Made by a program: the position numbers and the translations under genes. A stretch of DNA of 35,585 nt from a virus. Positions 23,935 through 30,522 of the stretch are shown piece after piece; position 1 is the first letter of the stretch, and each line of letters begins with the position of its first letter. The stretch is taken from positions 1 through 35,585 of the IMG/VR virus record IMGVR_UViG_3300010412_000043; one strand, given 5' to 3'. A model generated the notes under the pieces. That model ran no database searches and was not told the origin of the DNA. It worked only from the letters and a program-made list of their open reading frames with translations.

Positions 23935-24818
23935 TGCCAACAATAAATGATCTGAAATTAGCTAATTTAATTACTCTTGGATATTCTGGAACAGTAGATG
24001 ATGCTGAGTTTGATTATCTTGGTAGTCTTGGTCATACAGGAACTCTAGACGATAGACGCAAGCAGTTCTGGATTGCTGCTGGATTTGCTAATGAGATGGA
24101 ATTTCTTCGAGGTAAAGGTTATTCAGGAACTCTCCAAGACATGCAAGGAGCAGCATTTACTGATGGAGCTTACTATGCATATTTACGAAATAATTACTGG
24201 AGAGCTTTGGGTTCTTCCGAGCGCATACGTGTGCCCTATGGAACAGCCGGAATTACTGCATCTGGTAGTATAGTTGTACAGTTAACTTTTGGGCATACTT
24301 CTACATCTACTCAGAATTTTTTAATACAAACAAGTGTTACAACAGGAGTAAGTTATAGATACGTTTTAATGGGATCATATAATATGTCAACTGGTTATGT
24401 TCATTATGTAAATGGACTATCTACCAGTTGGAGTCAGGGTACATCCACACTGAATACTAATTTCTGGGTACTTAGAGTAGAGTTAGATATAGCTAATTAC
24501 ACACACCAAGCTCAATTTTGGTCAGAAGCTGATCCTGAAGGCACTTTGAGAACTTCTACTTTAGCTAATCTAACACACGCTAATATAGATGCCCATACTA
24601 TCTCAAACTACCTGCATCTAAACGTTTCGTCAGGATTCCAAAATCTTTGTATTAAAGATGTTTATGTTATTCAAAATAATGATACTGTTGTATATCTTCC
24701 TATAGATGATGGTTCTGGAACCACTTTAGCAGATCAGAGTGGTAATGGCAATGACGGACTGCTTTTTGGGACTGTAAATGGCAGTTGGGTAGAAACTGCA
24801 CCATATATCGAGGGTTAA
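23934..24818 (+). CDS. Virion adhesion-like protein with GYSGT repeats and LamG-like domain
   Basis: The chosen ATG 23934 has GGAGATCTGGTA in front and overlaps the previous stop. A longer TTG-initiated frame from 23916 is less likely. The 294-residue product starts with three copies of a G-(Y/H)-(S/T)-GT-(V/L)-x-D module (about residues 16-71: LGYSGTVDDAEFDYL, LGHTGTLDDRRKQFW, KGYSGTLQDMQGAAF), found in phage tail and head-surface proteins. The rest is a beta-rich LamG-like domain ending in LADQSGNGNDGLLFG, matching the modules of the protein at 4654. It is probably a tail-end or fibre protein placed after the lysis genes. Confidence 0.6.
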   Translation: MPTINDLKLANLITLGYSGTVDDAEFDYLGSLGHTGTLDDRRKQFWIAAGFANEMEFLRGKGYSGTLQDMQGAAFTDGAYYAYLRNNYWRALGSSERIRVPYGTAGITASGSIVVQLTFGHTSTSTQNFLIQTSVTTGVSYRYVLMGSYNMSTGYVHYVNGLSTSWSQGTSTLNTNFWVLRVELDIANYTHQAQFWSEADPEGTLRTSTLANLTHANIDAHTISNYLHLNVSSGFQNLCIKDVYVIQNNDTVVYLPIDDGSGTTLADQSGNGNDGLLFGTVNGSWVETAPYIEG

Positions 24819-24820
24819 TT

Positions 24821-24955
24821 GTGCCTATTCAGAAATGCAATAATGGTCATAAGTACGGCAACACAGGGAAGTGTTATAAAGGGAAGGGGAGCCGCGCTAA
24901 GGCGGCTCGTCAAGGAAGGGCTATTGAGGCAAGTAAATCAAAGAGGGGGCGTTAG
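24821..24955 (+). CDS. Small basic protein with C-x-NGHKYG / GKCY knuckle
   Basis: A GTG at 24821, two bases after the preceding TAA, opens 44 codons ending at TAG 24953-24955. The product has KCNNGHKYGNTGKCYKGKG followed by an Arg/Lys/Ala-rich helix and a basic end. Close relatives of this pattern (a K-C, G-x-K-(Y/W)-G, G-K-C-Y-x-GK signature) are common as small unnamed phage proteins. The two cysteines may hold a metal or pack a small turn. It is the last plus-strand gene and overlaps the convergent minus-strand gene by 4 nt. Confidence 0.75.
   Translation: MPIQKCNNGHKYGNTGKCYKGKGSRAKAARQGRAIEASKSKRGR
24889..24908. terminator. Possible terminator hairpin at the convergence point
   Basis: GAGCCGC (24889-24895) and GCGGCTC (24902-24908) form a 7-bp GC-rich stem with a 6-nt loop inside the last plus-strand gene. 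On the plus strand no T-run follows. Read on the minus strand the stem is followed by CCCCTTCCCTTTAT, a moderately T-rich stretch, so it may slow or end minus-strand transcription just past its last gene. The evidence is modest. Confidence 0.35.
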
Positions 24956-25191
24956 TACGCGTCTTTAGTGCATTTTATTAGAGTAACATCTACGGTCGCA
25001 TCATTGATGCCTTGATGATATGCTTTGATAAGTTCGTCTGCTACCCAATTCCAATCTCTGTAAAATGTTTGGTCTTCAGGCTCGCCTCCATCCCAATACT
25101 CTCTCTTACCATTATCATCTTCTATGACTAGCGTAGTAGTATAGTCATAGGGATCATCTTCATTCTCAACATATTCAACTGAGTAGCTCAT
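24952..25191 (-). CDS. Small acidic hypothetical protein
   Basis: This is a 79-residue acidic protein, the last gene of the minus-strand unit. The N-terminus (MSYSVEYVENEDDPYDYTTTLVIEDDNG) looks like a beta-hairpin. A helix (WVADELIKAYHQGINDA) and a final strand follow. It starts at an ATGA-type overlap with the gene before it and its stop overlaps the converging plus-strand gene by 4 nt. No family was recognised. Confidence 0.6.
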   Translation of the reverse strand: MSYSVEYVENEDDPYDYTTTLVIEDDNGKREYWDGGEPEDQTFYRDWNWVADELIKAYHQGINDATVDVTLIKCTKDAY

Positions 25192-25442
25192 TAGAGTACT
25201 CCTGTTGCTTGGTATTGACTGAACAGTCTAAGAAGCTCTTCCTGATTGAATACATCAAATGTTACTGTGTATTGCTTCATGGGCACACCTGCATGATAAT
25301 CACCGGTTGTCTCTCTTTTGATTGTCATGTATTTCTCAACAATCTCTTTTGCGATCTCGTGTGCAAATTGAGATCTGATGTAATCATCTGATCTACTGTT
25401 AGCTATTCTTGGATCAACATACATTACCTTAAAGAATCTCAT
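25191..25442 (-). CDS. Small hypothetical protein
   Basis: The product is 83 residues from ATG 25442, which has GAGAGTAATT in front. A longer start at 25457 would add MQRVI but lies inside the previous gene. The sequence reads as two beta strands around a helix (YIRSQFAHEIAKEIVEKYMTI) and a C-terminal helix with NQEELLRLFSQY. No domain was recognised. Its position after the ribonucleotide reductase and a Cys-rich peptide gives no clear role. Confidence 0.6.
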   Translation of the reverse strand: MRFFKVMYVDPRIANSRSDDYIRSQFAHEIAKEIVEKYMTIKRETTGDYHAGVPMKQYTVTFDVFNQEELLRLFSQYQATGVL

Positions 25443-25444
25443 AA

Positions 25445-25612
25445 TTACTCTCTGCAATATTCACATTCAAATCTAACATATGGAAAATTATCAAAGAAGT
25501 CAGGAGGAGCAGTATAGTATACGCTATCCGCAGGAAGCTCATACCCAAACATCCATCCTTCGTCATGACAGTATTTACACTTACAATTGCACTCGTTAGA
25601 ATCAGATTTCAC
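25445..25612 (-). CDS. 55-residue Cys-rich protein behind ribonucleotide reductase
   Basis: A GTG at 25612 follows AGGAGGTAGTT, a near-perfect Shine-Dalgarno that is at the same time the coding sequence of the reductase's C-terminal redox tail. The gene overlaps the reductase stop by 11 nt. The product carries ECNCKCKYC near residues 7-15 and CEYC at 50-53, six cysteines in all, with HDEGW between, suggesting a small zinc-binding fold. Tight coupling hints at a link to the reductase, but no reductant fold such as glutaredoxin is visible. The function is unknown. Confidence 0.65.
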   Translation of the reverse strand: MKSDSNECNCKCKYCHDEGWMFGYELPADSVYYTAPPDFFDNFPYVRFECEYCRE

Positions 25613-27740
25613 AACTACCTCCTGTACATGCTAGTTCTTGACTACCTAGAGTCATGTCAGTATTTTCAAAATTGCCGAGCTCTTCCCAACGGGCTTCAGG
25701 AAATCCCTCCGAAAATCTCTTAAATTCTTGTTCAGTAATCTCCTGATACGGTGCTTGTTGGTAGGAACCCCCGTCGTAGGGGAGAAAAGAGACCCCGGAC
25801 AGTTCATCAAAGTGTCTCCAAACCCATGCACCAACATCCATCCACTCTTCATCTTTAACATAGACTGTTATACTCGGTTTATGTTCTGCCCAATATCTCT
25901 GGTAAGTTAGCCAGAGTTCCAACTGCTCTATAGCACTTCTGTCATTTCTAAAGACAGAGTCCTTTGGAGATTCAACTGGAAATGAGAATACCATTGTATT
26001 TTGTCTCAACTCTCCCGTGTCAGGATCTCGATCAGCTAAATTCCATTCCCAAGGAAATCCTTGAGCTGCCATCATCTGAGCCAACGGATCCTTAGCATCA
26101 GCTCTTACAGTGCGAATATAATAAGGACTATGACGAGGATGAATCCCGCTAGCTGAATTAACGAGTTGTGAAACCGTTCCACTTGGCTTGACACACGTAA
26201 TCGCAGCGGATTGGTTGATTCCAAGTCTGTTAGACCATTCTTTGTTTGTTTCAATAGCGACATTCTTTAGTTCCTCTAATAGAGTGGAAAGATTAAAATC
26301 ATCCTTAGTATTTAGCCACTCTTTACCAAAAAATTTAACTAATCCTTTCCCAGTAAGACCATCAACATTCCCACTCAACACTGGATGATCCATAATCCCA
26401 GTTAAGGATACGCCAAGTAATGCCTCCTCCTCAGTATTCTGTTTCCACTTGGGACTTAGGTATCTGAAGTTGGTAAGTGTTGCTTGGAGTGTACCCAAGA
26501 TTGTAGCGATTCTAACTTTTCGTTTAAGATCACTAAATGTGTCAGTAGAACGGACAACGATTTCGGAGAGATTGCAGAACTGCCTGTCTCTAAGGATAAT
26601 TTCAGAACATGGGTTAGTCCCGAATGAATACTCCGGATTCCTACGGCCATTTCGCTTAACTTGTCTAACACTTGCTTCTCTGTTGAATATTCCTCGTTCA
26701 CCACTTTTGCTCTCCATCAATGCCAGCCACTCACGCGTGAATGTATCAATGTCTGGCTTTTCTGTATAGGCTACACTGTTATTAGCCAGTGCGTATTCGT
26801 TGTGGTGTTCCCACCACATTCCAGACTTAGCATGACGCATCCGATCATCACTGAGGTTAGAAAGAGATATAAGAGCACTCCTACGAACCCCACCCACCAC
26901 CACGACCTGCGCGATTTTGCAGACAAGTCCGTGGACATCGACCGAAGTAAGGCGACGACCGAGGCTACTCCTAAAAAGGCGAACAGTATAATTAAAGAGT
27001 TCATTTAGAGGCTCAGGCCCTGACGCTCTTCCTCCAAACGTCTTGAGTGGGGCTCCTGCTGGCCGAATCTTAGAGAGATCCCATGTGATTTCGGTGTTAC
27101 CATTATAGAGTTCCGTGATAAGAATTCTGAGAGCTGATGACCATCCATATTTTGAATCTGCAACATAGATTTTATTGTACTTAGTGCTGTAGGTAGAGAG
27201 TTCATCAATTGGCACTCCTGGGTAGTTCTCATCATTGCGAGCATAGACAGTTCTTGGTAGTTTATGACCTACAACTGGAAGAGACGCGATTACCTGCCTC
27301 TCACAACTGAAACCTACTCCAGTACCACATAGCAAGATGTACATAATCTCATCGAATGCTATTGGAGTAGAGACATTGATTGTGACCGGATCCGTGAATC
27401 CATTATCAAGCATCTCTTGAGTAAGAACTTCAATAGACTTACCAGATCCAGATGCTTCCCTATAGGAGCAATTGAATCCTGCTACGTTGTCTCGATCAAG
27501 AGCCTTACCAGCAGTCATCAAAGCCCTCATTGAGGGCATTACTTCTAGATCATAGATAGCATCGTACAATTTATCATAGAGTTCCTCAGTACCGTCATCT
27601 TCTCGAAAGATATCAGGATACTTATCTCTCCAAAAATTTATATATCTTGCTACAGTTTCTTCCCATGTCTCTCTTCGTTTTTCTTTTGGTAGCCATCTAG
27701 CATAACGTGATAGGGCTATGTATTGTTGATATTGATTCAA
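25602..27740 (-). CDS. nrdJ: Class II (adenosylcobalamin-dependent) ribonucleotide reductase
   Basis: This 712-residue enzyme reduces ribonucleoside (tri)phosphates to deoxyribonucleotides for phage DNA synthesis. Motifs match the monomeric Lactobacillus leichmannii type. They are NCSY with first redox Cys C91, LLCGTGVGFS (137-145), VVGGVRRSALISLSN (281-295) and NPCSE with N376, radical Cys C378 and E380. CNLSE follows with C389, exactly 11 residues after C378 as in that family. The C-terminal CTGGSC (C705, C710) is the tail that re-reduces the active site. The start is TTG 27740, overlapping the previous stop (TTGA) with GGAG eight bases upstream. The cofactor must come from the host, implying a B12-making or B12-salvaging host. 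Confidence 0.93.
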   Translation of the reverse strand: MNQYQQYIALSRYARWLPKEKRRETWEETVARYINFWRDKYPDIFREDDGTEELYDKLYDAIYDLEVMPSMRALMTAGKALDRDNVAGFNCSYREASGSGKSIEVLTQEMLDNGFTDPVTINVSTPIAFDEIMYILLCGTGVGFSCERQVIASLPVVGHKLPRTVYARNDENYPGVPIDELSTYSTKYNKIYVADSKYGWSSALRILITELYNGNTEITWDLSKIRPAGAPLKTFGGRASGPEPLNELFNYTVRLFRSSLGRRLTSVDVHGLVCKIAQVVVVGGVRRSALISLSNLSDDRMRHAKSGMWWEHHNEYALANNSVAYTEKPDIDTFTREWLALMESKSGERGIFNREASVRQVKRNGRRNPEYSFGTNPCSEIILRDRQFCNLSEIVVRSTDTFSDLKRKVRIATILGTLQATLTNFRYLSPKWKQNTEEEALLGVSLTGIMDHPVLSGNVDGLTGKGLVKFFGKEWLNTKDDFNLSTLLEELKNVAIETNKEWSNRLGINQSAAITCVKPSGTVSQLVNSASGIHPRHSPYYIRTVRADAKDPLAQMMAAQGFPWEWNLADRDPDTGELRQNTMVFSFPVESPKDSVFRNDRSAIEQLELWLTYQRYWAEHKPSITVYVKDEEWMDVGAWVWRHFDELSGVSFLPYDGGSYQQAPYQEITEQEFKRFSEGFPEARWEELGNFENTDMTLGSQELACTGGSCEI

Positions 27741-27922
27741 TTGCTATACTCCTTATCTATATAATATCGTATTAATTTAGCTATTCCAATTCCTGCCATC
27801 GCTAATAAGATAAATCCTAATATATCAGATAGAACCTTATAGCCTATATACAAATATACAGCACTAGATGAATTATCACCTAATTCTATAATAAATTTTA
27901 ACGTGTCAAGATAGTCAGACAT
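27737..27922 (-). CDS. Small single-span membrane protein
   Basis: The 61-residue product has two hydrophobic stretches: a short one near residues 20-30 (SAVYLYIGYKVL) and a strong span at about 34-53 (ILGFILLAMAGIGIAKLI). The tail is charged (RYYIDKEYSN). GAGGAG precedes the ATG. It lies between unknown genes and the ribonucleotide reductase, whose TTG start overlaps its stop. No function was recognised; an envelope-located accessory role is inference. Confidence 0.6.
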   Translation of the reverse strand: MSDYLDTLKFIIELGDNSSSAVYLYIGYKVLSDILGFILLAMAGIGIAKLIRYYIDKEYSN

Positions 27923-27925
27923 GTC

Positions 27926-28114
27926 TTAAGACTCCTCTTTATTTAGTTGTATCCACTCAGCTACGTGCTCTAATGCCCACAACATTGATCTGATTATGCG
28001 CCTTGCTAATTCTTTGGCTCCATACATAGTCATACGCATCCTACCATATCTTTCTACCTGGACTCTCAGGTCCCCATATTGTGCCCTCACTAGATAGTCG
28101 CAGTTTCTAATCAT
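27926..28114 (-). CDS. Small basic hypothetical protein
   Basis: This is a 62-residue protein, basic in its first half (RAQYGDLRVQVERYGRMRM) and helical in the second (AKELARRIIRSMLWALEHVAEW). Two bases separate it from the upstream gene and three from the next. No ribosome site stronger than a weak purine stretch is seen. No family was recognised. Confidence 0.55.
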   Translation of the reverse strand: MIRNCDYLVRAQYGDLRVQVERYGRMRMTMYGAKELARRIIRSMLWALEHVAEWIQLNKEES

Positions 28115-28116
28115 TC

Positions 28117-28473
28117 TTATACACTGAACACTTTGATGTAGAGACCTTCTCGCAGGGCTATATCAATCATATGCTCAGTTCCCTTACTCTTACCATCCCA
28201 GAAAGCTACCAAAGCCTCTGCTCTTTCAGCCATTGCTACATTCCTTTTATACCCAGCACTCTTGCCGTGGGTGTCCCACTGGGCATGGTATACCTCACAT
28301 GGAATCTCCATTTCCTTTGCCCAGCGTTCCCCCATCTGATCTACTCCTCTTGCTCCTCCTACTATTACTCTGTCAATAGACCAAGCATAATCGTCTACGT
28401 CCTCAAGGCAAGAGGACAACTGCTCATAATCTACATAATCTCGAGAACCAGCAATGATTGTAATCATGACCAT
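28117..28473 (-). CDS. SLOG-superfamily DUF2493 (YspA-like) protein
   Basis: This 118-residue protein has the DUF2493 pattern: TIIAGSRDY at the start, VIVGGARGVDQMGERWA near residues 37-53, and GKSAGYKRNVAMAERAEALVAFWDGKSKGT near 69-98. The fold is Rossmann-like and in the SLOG superfamily binds nucleotide-derived ligands. In phages these proteins are frequent and of uncertain role, with suggested links to nucleotide signalling or ADP-ribose handling. It overlaps the metallophosphatase gene by 10 nt, so the two may act together. The second ATG (28467) is an equally possible start. Confidence 0.85.
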   Translation of the reverse strand: MVMITIIAGSRDYVDYEQLSSCLEDVDDYAWSIDRVIVGGARGVDQMGERWAKEMEIPCEVYHAQWDTHGKSAGYKRNVAMAERAEALVAFWDGKSKGTEHMIDIALREGLYIKVFSV

Positions 28474-29243
28474 TTCTTCAACAGGTAGTCCATACTAACA
28501 AACATAGGATCATACTCGCCATCCTTGACTTGGTGCTTAACAATTACTCCTCTCCAGTATGCTGTTCCTTGTGGTGTTAGATAATCTTCATCATGCATGT
28601 AGAAGCTACCAGCTATCAATCCATAGAATCGTCTGGTTCCTGTTTGGTGAATAGCGAAGTCAAGTCCCTGAAGATGACCGCTAGTGCATGATTGCATCTC
28701 TCGTCTGACTTGTAGAGCAGCAGATGGGCTTCCTCGAAAGCCCTGAACAACTCTTCCTTGAGCATTGCGCGGGAAAAAGTGTGAGTATAATATCCCGTCG
28801 AGTTCGACAACCTCAAGGAAATCATGAACTTCCCATCCCCAGTCTCTGTAGCCCAGATCGTCAGTAGATAGTCGCCCACTGAGGATTGGATATTGATTGA
28901 CATGTTTGTTAATTCTATGTTCATGATTGCCTAATGTCAGGATTTGGATTGGTTTATATTGTCTAAGTTTTTGGCGTCGTGCTCGGTTATTATGTTCCTC
29001 AATGCCATACATAAGCGTCCGCATACCCAGTTTCCCAGCCTGTATATCGTCTTCATAACGTGCACCTTCACCTGCTTTCCTCCCCTGATCGTAAGTTGAG
29101 AGAGAGTGCATATCTGCAAAGTCTCCCACCTGTACAATCACATCTGGCCTAACATGTACTATATAATTGGAAAGTGCCGCTAAATGATCTAACGGCACTC
29201 CCGGTCTTATCTGTGTATCAGGTATAACAAGATGTATAGACAT
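28464..29243 (-). CDS. Calcineurin-like metallophosphoesterase
   Basis: This 259-residue enzyme carries the metallophosphoesterase motifs: VIPDTQ (residues 6-11), QVGDFAD (38-44), TLGNHEHR (103-110), SHFFP (154-158) and SGHLQGLDF (188-196). The first motif has D-x-Q instead of the usual D-x-H. The two-metal site would hydrolyse phosphodiester or phosphomonoester bonds; the substrate is unknown. Similar enzymes sit in replication regions of many phages. It is followed directly by the SLOG-type gene. Only three bases part its ATG from the stop of the acidic peptide gene upstream. Confidence 0.85.
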   Translation of the reverse strand: MSIHLVIPDTQIRPGVPLDHLAALSNYIVHVRPDVIVQVGDFADMHSLSTYDQGRKAGEGARYEDDIQAGKLGMRTLMYGIEEHNNRARRQKLRQYKPIQILTLGNHEHRINKHVNQYPILSGRLSTDDLGYRDWGWEVHDFLEVVELDGILYSHFFPRNAQGRVVQGFRGSPSAALQVRREMQSCTSGHLQGLDFAIHQTGTRRFYGLIAGSFYMHDEDYLTPQGTAYWRGVIVKHQVKDGEYDPMFVSMDYLLKKWS

Positions 29244-29246
29244 TAT

Positions 29247-29405
29247 TTAACTATTGTTCCACCATTCTATCCAGTGGTTTGGCCCCCTCTTATATATATT
29301 ACCAAACATATCATATAACACATCATCGTCGTCAGAGTCGTCAGAGTCGTCGTTATACGTGTCTTCGTCCAACTCATCATACATATCATCGTTATAATAA
29401 GTCAT
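29247..29405 (-). CDS. 52-residue highly acidic peptide
   Basis: The ATG at 29405 overlaps the stop of the DUF1289 gene (ATGA) and 52 codons end at TAA 29249-29247. The N-terminal half is dominated by Asp/Glu (for example DDSDDSDDDD, residues 19-28), and the end is aromatic (NHWIEWWNNS). The acidic part is encoded by a GTC/GTCGTCAGA-type repeat seen on the plus strand at 29325-29357. It could mimic DNA charge, as some small phage anti-host proteins do, but that is speculation. Confidence 0.6.
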   Translation of the reverse strand: MTYYNDDMYDELDEDTYNDDSDDSDDDDVLYDMFGNIYKRGPNHWIEWWNNS

Positions 29406-29632
29406 ACTGTCTCTCCTAGTTTCTTCAACCTAAGTCGTGCAAGTCTGGTATGATACTCTCTTTCGTCGTCTGTGTAAATAGTCCAGTTATTAAGTTCTTC
29501 TGCTCTTCTACCACATGATGTACACAATCGTCTCTTGATATCGTAATTACACTCCTTTTTGCAAGGACTTTTCATCCACACACTCCACAAGTTTATTGGA
29601 GGAAAGGTAATATCAGGCCAGTTGATGCTCAT
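29402..29632 (-). CDS. DUF1289-domain protein
   Basis: This 76-residue protein has SPCKKECNYDIKRRLCTSCGRRAEELNNW (residues about 22-50), the DUF1289 signature: S-P-C, a second Cys, then C-x-x-C-G-R and a Trp. These four cysteines probably bind a metal. In bacteria the family is unnamed and sometimes linked to Fe-S proteins. The N-terminus (INWPDITFPPINLWSVWM) is unusual and not part of the domain. The ATG overlaps the previous stop, and its own stop overlaps the next ATG. Confidence 0.75.
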   Translation of the reverse strand: MSINWPDITFPPINLWSVWMKSPCKKECNYDIKRRLCTSCGRRAEELNNWTIYTDDEREYHTRLARLRLKKLGETV

Positions 29633-29805
29633 ACATCAAATGATCTCTCATAATCAACTACATAACCAAGATCATCTAACATGCTAAACAACTGGCTCAT
29701 ATCATCAGGCCAGATAGTGTATGTGTCTGTCCAACATTTACCATGTTTTATATATATTGTTGTAGAGTTATCGAACTCTTGTATACGAACTATAGGTTTA
29801 TCCAT
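29629..29805 (-). CDS. Small hypothetical protein
   Basis: The product is 58 residues from ATG 29805, chosen because GGGAGTTGTCT lies in front. A longer frame from 29841 has no such site and would run through the Cys-rich gene upstream. The sequence reads as a beta-beta-helix (VRIQEFDNSTTIYIKHGKCW, then DDMSQLFSMLDDLGY). No family was recognised. It is coupled to its neighbours by overlaps of 8 and 4 nt. Confidence 0.6.
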   Translation of the reverse strand: MDKPIVRIQEFDNSTTIYIKHGKCWTDTYTIWPDDMSQLFSMLDDLGYVVDYERSFDV

Positions 29806-29944
29806 AGACAACTCCCTCACCTTCACACAATGGGCAATCAAACTCTTCTATAATACCTGTACCATTACATATTGGACATACAGTAGGCAGCGACCTATTC
29901 GTCTGGTGAGCATGCCCCTTCTGTTTCCAAGTGTCGTCGCGCAT
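29798..29944 (-). CDS. 48-residue DnaJ-type zinc-knuckle protein
   Basis: An ATG at 29944, inside the 3' end of the GIY-YIG gene and in another frame, opens 48 codons. The stop at 29798-29800 overlaps the next gene. The product contains CPICNGTG (residues 23-30) and CPLCEGEG (37-44), two exact C-x-x-C-x-G-x-G elements as in the DnaJ zinc-finger domain. They would together hold one zinc ion. Such tiny proteins occur in many phages and may act in protein or nucleic-acid contacts. The motif pair makes chance very unlikely although the ribosome site (GAGAAC) is weak. Confidence 0.75.
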   Translation of the reverse strand: MRDDTWKQKGHAHQTNRSLPTVCPICNGTGIIEEFDCPLCEGEGVVYG

Positions 29945-30395
29945 GTTCTCGTAGTTCTTTTTTTCTACCATTTATAAATCTCCTGATGCGTTGGATCTCG
30001 TTAGCGTCACGTCTATTAAGACTGAGGCTTCCTCTAATCGAGGGAGCAGATCTGTTATAGTATTTTTCTGGTTCCTCAAGGCATCCTGAACAAATAATAG
30101 CAGTGCTCTCTCCGAGAGCCATTCCGGTCTTACTAGAGAACGTAGCGATGATGTGGAATTGAAATTTATCCAATCCGTATCTCTCGATATCAATATGAAC
30201 AAGTCTGCTAGAGCCTTTGTAGAATCTCCACGACTTGTCTGGCAGCATTCTACGACGTTTAAATTTGACGAATTGCTTTCTTCCATAATATGTTTGTCCA
30301 GTTACAGTATTGATGATTGCATATATGAATCCTATTGCGTCATTAATGCTACAACCTTTAGGTATTATCCAGTGATGGTGGTGGTCTATAGACAA
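29895..30395 (-). CDS. GIY-YIG nuclease-like protein
   Basis: The 166-residue product has FIYAIINTVTGQTYYGRKQF (residues 23-42), the GIY-YIG core with variant FIY and YYG, and a conserved Arg (R39). An aromatic/basic stretch WRFYKGSS (56-63) and E96 in ALGESTAI are candidates for the remaining catalytic positions. Two cysteines (ICSGC) and a long Arg-rich helix follow, probably for DNA contact. It resembles free-standing phage GIY-YIG homing-type nucleases. The only plausible start is TTG 30395, with AGGAG nine bases before it. That places the start within the preceding 54-codon gene and suggests late insertion. Confidence 0.75.
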   Translation of the reverse strand: MSIDHHHHWIIPKGCSINDAIGFIYAIINTVTGQTYYGRKQFVKFKRRRMLPDKSWRFYKGSSRLVHIDIERYGLDKFQFHIIATFSSKTGMALGESTAIICSGCLEEPEKYYNRSAPSIRGSLSLNRRDANEIQRIRRFINGRKKELREHARRHLETEGACSPDE

Positions 30396-30522
30396 TAGTC
30401 ATTTCTCCTAACTCATTGGTCCAGACATACACGACAGTGGATCCGTCTTTGATTTCACGACCAATCCTATCTGGAGTGTCTGGATCGAAAACATTAAGTG
30501 TCAGGGTTTCGGTGGGTTCCAT
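30358..30522 (-). CDS. 54-residue hypothetical protein overlapping two genes
   Basis: ATG 30522 lies within the end of the exonuclease gene with TAGAG upstream. The frame continues 54 codons to TAA 30358-30360, well into the GIY-YIG gene. The product (MEPTETLTLNVFDPDTPDRI…) looks like a small beta-rich domain with DGSTVVYVWTNELGEMTIVYR. It is the only frame that covers the 106-nt gap between exonuclease and nuclease genes. No family was recognised. The length of the downstream overlap (38 nt) is larger than usual for this genome. Confidence 0.6.
   Translation of the reverse strand: MEPTETLTLNVFDPDTPDRIGREIKDGSTVVYVWTNELGEMTIVYRPPPSLDNT

Noticed and set aside
27880-27910. TTGACA-like box on the minus strand upstream of the ribonucleotide reductase
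   Set aside because: The nearest TAGAAT is only 15 nt away and the boxes lie inside a coding region, so it is a weak promoter candidate.
28616-28924. 102-codon minus-strand frame within the metallophosphoesterase gene
   Set aside because: It is in another frame of the same strand, inside a gene whose catalytic motifs are all in the other frame.
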